In this document: piece after piece, positions 60,804 to 64,000 of the stretch
Layout: each line of letters opens with the position of its first letter
Numbering within the stretch: position 1 is the first letter of the stretch
Origin: Leifsonia sp. C5G2
GTDB taxonomy: Bacteria > Actinomycetota > Actinomycetes > Actinomycetales > Microbacteriaceae
Reading direction: 5' to 3'
NCBI RefSeq assembly: GCF_013359685.1
Contig: NZ_JABFMV010000013.1
Coordinates: forward strand, 80,325-144,324
DNA length: 64,000 bases
Translations under genes and position numbers: made by a program
The notes under the pieces: generated by a model
Told to the model about the DNA's origin: nothing
The model's database searches: none
Seen by the model: only the letters and a program-made list of their open reading frames with translations

Positions 60804-62698
60804 GCGCGGTTACAGGTTCCGAGCTCGAACACGTCGACCTTGACGATGACGATGATGATCGGCCCTGGTATCGGAGTCCGAGCGTCCTGATCCCGATCGC
60901 TTCCGGCGTCGCATTCGTCGCTGGTTTGGTGTGCGAATGGACTGGCGCGGAGACCGCCGGCCTGGTGCTGTTCTGGATCGGTCTGCTGCTGGGGGTGTAC
61001 ACCTTCGTGCCCGGCGCGTTGCGCAGACTTTTCACCAAGGGCAAGCTCGGCATCAGCCTACTGATGACAATCAGCGCCACCGGTGCGGTGATCCTCGGCT
61101 ACGTCGAGGAGGCCGCGGCGTTGGCGTTCTTGTACTCCATCGCGGAGGCGTTGGAAGACAAGGCGATGGACCGAGCGCGCGCAGGGCTTCGGGCGCTCTT
61201 GAAACTCGTGCCCGATACCGCATTGGTCAAACGCGGCGACGCCACGACCGAGGTCGAAGCGAAGGACCTGCGCGTCGGTGACGTCCTCGTGGTGCGTCCG
61301 GGCGAACGGATCGCCACTGACGGCATCGTGCGAGCCGGGCGGAGCAGCCTGGACACCTCCGCAATCACGGGCGAGTCGATACCCGTCGAGGTCGAGCCCG
61401 GCACCGGCGTGTCGGCCGGGTCGATCAATACCACAGGCGTGCTCGAGGTCGAGGCCACTGCGGCCGGCACCGACAACTCACTCACTACGATCGTCGAGCT
61501 GGTCGAGCAGGCGCAGACCGAAAAAGGCGACCGAGCCCGCCTAGCCGACCGGATCGCCCGTCCCCTGGTCCCCGGTGTGATGATCCTCGCCGCGGTAGTC
61601 GGCGTTCTCGGGTCGCTGTTGAGCGGCGACCCCGATTTGTGGATCACCCGTGCCCTGGTCGTGCTCGTTGCTGCCTCGCCGTGTGCTCTGGCGATCGCCG
61701 TGCCGGTCACAGTCGTGTCCGCGATCGGCGCCGCCTCCAAGTTCGGCGTGGTCGTGAAGTCCGGGGCCGCGTTCGAGCGGTTCGGCGGCATCCGCCACCT
61801 CGCCGTCGACAAAACGGGCACCCTGACCCGCAATGAGCCCACCGTGACCCGTGTCGTCACGACGGGCGCGACCGAGGATGAGGTGCTGGCCTGGGCGGCG
61901 AGCCTAGAGCGTCACAGTACGCACCCTCTCGCCACAGCGATCACCAAGGCGGCACCCGACGCTCCCGCCGCTGAAAACGTCGCCGAGACCGCCGGGCACG
62001 GCATCGAGGGCACGCTCAATACTGCTCGTCTCGCGGTAGGCAGCCCGAGGTGGCTGGATGCTGGCACGCTGGGCGATGAGGTGCAGGCGATGGAGTCAGA
62101 GGGAATGACCGTCGTCATCGTCCACCGCAACGATCAGCCGGCCGGGGCGATCGGGGTGCGGGACGAGCTCCGCCCCGAGGTACCGGAAGTGATCGCCACG
62201 CTCAACCGCCGCGGGATCGGAGTCACGATGCTCACCGGCGACAACGCCCGCACCGCCGCGGCACTCGCCGCCCAGGCCGGCATCAACGACGTGCGCGCCG
62301 AGCTCCGTCCCGAGGACAAGGCCGCCGCCGTCATGGACCTGTCGAAGTCCAAGCCCACAGCCATGATCGGAGACGGTATCAACGACGCCCCCGCTCTCGC
62401 GGCCGCCGACGTGGGCATCGCGATGGGAGCTAAGGGCGCCGATGCGGCGATCGAGTCCGCCGATATCGCCTTCACCGGCCACGATCTGCGCCTCATTCCA
62501 CAGGCCATCGACCACGCCCGTCGCGGACGTAGCATCATCAACCAGAACGTTGTGTTGTCCATCGTGATCATCGCGGTCCTGCTGCCGCTGGCGATCACCG
62601 GCGTTCTCGGGCTCGCTGCAGTCGTGCTCGTGCACGAGGTCGCGGAGGTCGTCGTCATTCTCAACGGGCTCCGCGCAGCACGGCGGGAGAAGGCATGA
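60800..62698 (+). CDS. P1B-type heavy-metal efflux ATPase
   Basis: 632 residues from ATG 60800. The N-terminus has no CxxC metal domain but an acidic run of seven aspartates (LDDDDDDD-like). The actuator TGES, phosphorylation site DKTGTLT, HP motif STHPLAT and hinge GDGINDAP are all present. The membrane metal site reads ASPCALAIAVP (SPC instead of CPC) with a later HEVAEVVVILN, suggesting the P1B-4 (Co/Zn/Cd) group. The CmtR and CadD neighbours favour Cd/Pb/Zn export. Confidence 0.93.
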   Translation: MSAVTGSELEHVDLDDDDDDRPWYRSPSVLIPIASGVAFVAGLVCEWTGAETAGLVLFWIGLLLGVYTFVPGALRRLFTKGKLGISLLMTISATGAVILGYVEEAAALAFLYSIAEALEDKAMDRARAGLRALLKLVPDTALVKRGDATTEVEAKDLRVGDVLVVRPGERIATDGIVRAGRSSLDTSAITGESIPVEVEPGTGVSAGSINTTGVLEVEATAAGTDNSLTTIVELVEQAQTEKGDRARLADRIARPLVPGVMILAAVVGVLGSLLSGDPDLWITRALVVLVAASPCALAIAVPVTVVSAIGAASKFGVVVKSGAAFERFGGIRHLAVDKTGTLTRNEPTVTRVVTTGATEDEVLAWAASLERHSTHPLATAITKAAPDAPAAENVAETAGHGIEGTLNTARLAVGSPRWLDAGTLGDEVQAMESEGMTVVIVHRNDQPAGAIGVRDELRPEVPEVIATLNRRGIGVTMLTGDNARTAAALAAQAGINDVRAELRPEDKAAAVMDLSKSKPTAMIGDGINDAPALAAADVGIAMGAKGADAAIESADIAFTGHDLRLIPQAIDHARRGRSIINQNVVLSIVIIAVLLPLAITGVLGLAAVVLVHEVAEVVVILNGLRAARREKA

Positions 62699-62895
62699 CT
62701 GGCTCCGCTCTCATACCGCCGGGCGCGGATTCCGTTGAGCTACGCTCTCCCCGCATTGATGGGGCGACGGTGCGGCGGGCATTGTTCCTTCTTGCCTGCG
62801 GCGTCGCGGGCGGCGGCGCGCTGCTCGACCAAGCCAGCAAAGCCCGCGCCGCCGTCGAACACAGAGATCACCGCATCGCGACTGTGGGCTCATGA
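62695..62895 (+). pseudogene. Short LspA-like stub between the ATPase and CadD genes
   Basis: 66 residues. The only recognisable part, RRALFLLACGVAGGGALLDQ followed by ASKA, resembles the first helix and DQxxK motif of signal peptidase II; the catalytic Asp-containing remainder is missing and the tail AAVEHRDHRIATVGS is unrelated. It overlaps both neighbours as ATGA, so it is still translated and may persist as a coupling element. Full lspA genes accompany related cassettes in Actinobacteria, to my knowledge. Confidence 0.55.
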
Positions 62896-63494
62896 TCCTG
62901 TCGTCGGTACTGCAGGCGATCGGCCTCTTCATGGCCACGAACATTGACGATATCATTGTGCTTTCGCTGTTCTTCGCCCGAGGCTCCGGCCAGCGAGGAA
63001 CCACAAGCCGCATCCTGATCGGACAGTACCTCGGATTCATCGGCATCCTGAGCGCGTCCGTTCTTGTTGCACTCGGCGCTGGGACATTCCTCCCACCACA
63101 GGTCATTCCCTACTTCGGACTAATCCCGCTGGCGTTGGGTCTGCGGGCTGCATGGCAGGCCTGGCGCAAGCGCGAAGACGACGATGACGCAAAGGTCGAG
63201 GGTAAGAAGGTCGCTGTGTGGACCGTGGCCGGTGTGACCTTCGCAAACGGCGGCGACAACATCGGCGTCTATGTCCCGGTCTTCCTCAGCGTCGGTCCAG
63301 CAGCCACCATTGCATACTGCGTCGTGTTCCTGGTCCTAGTTGCTTCCCTCATTGGCCTAGCCAAGTTCGTCACCACCCGCCGACCGATCGCGGAACTCCT
63401 CGAACGATGGGAACACGTCCTGTTCCCCGTCGTCCTCATCGGCCTGGGGATCTTCATCCTCGTGAGCGGCGGCGCTTTCGGCATTCCGACGTAG
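62892..63494 (+). CDS. cadD: CadD-family cadmium resistance transporter
   Basis: 200 residues with about six membrane helices. The N-terminal GLFMATNIDDIIVLSLFFAR and the repeat-like TFANGGDNIGVYVPVFLSVG are the paired motifs of the CadD/LysE-type family. The loop in the middle is acidic (REDDDDAKVEGKK). It would export Cd2+ alongside the ATPase. The start overlaps the stub gene (ATGA). Confidence 0.92.
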   Translation: MILSSVLQAIGLFMATNIDDIIVLSLFFARGSGQRGTTSRILIGQYLGFIGILSASVLVALGAGTFLPPQVIPYFGLIPLALGLRAAWQAWRKREDDDDAKVEGKKVAVWTVAGVTFANGGDNIGVYVPVFLSVGPAATIAYCVVFLVLVASLIGLAKFVTTRRPIAELLERWEHVLFPVVLIGLGIFILVSGGAFGIPT

Positions 63495-63834
63495 ATCCTA
63501 GGTATCCAGTCCCTATCGACCCATCGGGCGACCCGGCCTGCGCGGCTGCCGGCAACCACCGCGAGTTCACTTCACCGACCGCGTCGCCCCCGTCTCACGC
63601 GAAGGCAAAAGCTGAATGGAGCCGCGAGCGGCACCTCGTTTTTAGATTGTTCGTCTGCCTGGCCGGTTGATCGTAGTTCGCTCCCGCGGGCTACGTGCCG
63701 GGCTTTCGCGGCATATCCTCACTCGCTTCGCTCCCTCCGGTATTCCACGGTCCCGGCACTGCGCCCCGCACCCGCTCACCCTCGATCCCCTTGCCAGACA
63801 GGCGAACAAGAACAGTTGAAGGGATCACAGAACC
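63495..63834. repeat. Non-coding spacer with nested inverted repeats
   Basis: No convincing gene. An outer imperfect inverted repeat, 63647-63663 against 63793-63809 (15 of 17 positions), encloses an inner exact 8-bp pair, GTGCCGGG (63695-63702) and CCCGGCAC (63752-63759). The loop is rich in CTCGCTTCGCTCCC-like repeats. Such nested symmetry upstream of a ParB-like gene could be a replication, partition or transfer site. GAAGGGA before 63835 is the ribosome site of the next gene. Confidence 0.5.
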
Positions 63835-64000
63835 ATGAGCGACACACCCACCGCGGGCACCATCGAACACCTCAACCCGCACACCCTCACCCTTGAGGAC
63901 AACGTGCGCCCCTCCGCACCGATCACCCCGGCGTTCGTGCAGTCAATCAAGGAGAATGGGGTCCTCACCCCCGTACTTGCCCACCGCGACAGCGACGGCC
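63835..64000 (+). CDS. ParB-like partition/nuclease domain protein, 3' end missing
   Basis: 55 residues are seen before the window ends. LNPHTLTLEDNVRPSAPITP followed by AFVQSIKENGVLTPVLAHRD is the start of a ParB/Spo0J N-terminal domain, and the short Thr-rich leader is typical of copies on plasmids and integrative elements. A chromosomal parB is unlikely here; it more probably belongs to the integrated element. Confidence 0.8.
   Translation, partial: MSDTPTAGTIEHLNPHTLTLEDNVRPSAPITPAFVQSIKENGVLTPVLAHRDSDG

Noticed and set aside
63691..63882. 63-codon minus-strand frame overlapping the ParB-like start
   Set aside because: It crosses the inverted repeats and the better-supported ParB start, and has no ribosome site.

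Overview
The window is very GC-rich throughout. Its genes are packed with 4-base ATGA/GTGA start-stop overlaps, GTG starts are frequent, several regulator genes look leaderless (a TANNNT box exactly 6 nt before the start codon), and families such as PucR, CmtR, DUF5996 and DUF1931 are present. This points to an Actinomycetota chromosome. Gene content and style suggest Microbacteriaceae (Leifsonia/Microbacterium-like), but the genus is a guess. The right end, from about 59,987, belongs to an integrated mobile element.

Layout. 1-7.9 kb: tail of a DUF5996 gene coupled to a small membrane protein and an MFS exporter, then small membrane/hypothetical genes, two SDR dehydrogenases, glycerate kinase, and a TetR gene divergent from one SDR across a 34-bp perfect palindrome. 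8.0-18.6 kb: one leftward operon read from a TTGACA/TAACAT promoter. It encodes a nitrilase-superfamily hydrolase, a CUT2-type sugar ABC importer, LacI, an aldo/keto reductase, a GMC oxidoreductase with a gluconate-dehydrogenase-subunit-3-like partner, and a second LacI. It looks like import and oxidation of an unknown sugar or amide/nitrile-bearing sugar derivative. 18.8-20.7 kb: two small leftward genes of uncertain status and an AraC regulator. 20.7-29.9 kb: a leftward stress operon of nine genes: Hsp20, DnaK, GrpE, CbpA-type DnaJ, CbpM-like modulator, ClpB, thioredoxin with a zinc ribbon, UBP-type zinc finger, and a fusion of cNMP-binding, glutaredoxin-like and thioredoxin-reductase-like domains. 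It combines refolding and disaggregation with redox chemistry.

30.0-38.7 kb: PucR regulator, an unrecognised 875-residue four-helix membrane protein with a coupled 128-residue partner, and a set of small stress-type genes (ABM monooxygenase, DUF1931, a secreted SGN-repeat protein, DUF1269), a lipase-like hydrolase, and an open frame broken by an amber codon. 38.7-42.1 kb: glycolipid-binding-domain protein, ArsR regulator divergent from a CPBP membrane protease, a TMEM175-type channel, and DUF4865. 42.2-51.3 kb: a galactoside operon (GH42 beta-galactosidase, two permeases, binding protein, GH36 alpha-galactosidase) divergent from its LacI repressor and a cupin; three near-identical LacI operators lie between them. 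51.4-59.9 kb: a ROK-regulated alpha-glucoside operon (two permeases, binding protein, GH15-like and GH31 enzymes, nucleotidyltransferase) ending in a bidirectional terminator.

59.99-64.0 kb: the 3' end of a tRNA-Ser-like gene is left on the minus strand, followed by a duplicated att-like module. Then comes a cadmium-type resistance cassette (CmtR sensor, P1B ATPase, an LspA-like stub, CadD), a 340-bp spacer rich in inverted repeats, and the start of a ParB-like gene that runs off the window. This is best read as one end of an integrative element inserted in a tRNA-Ser gene.

In all three sugar importers a strong stem-loop without a U-tract directly follows the binding-protein gene, which would favour excess binding protein over the other components.
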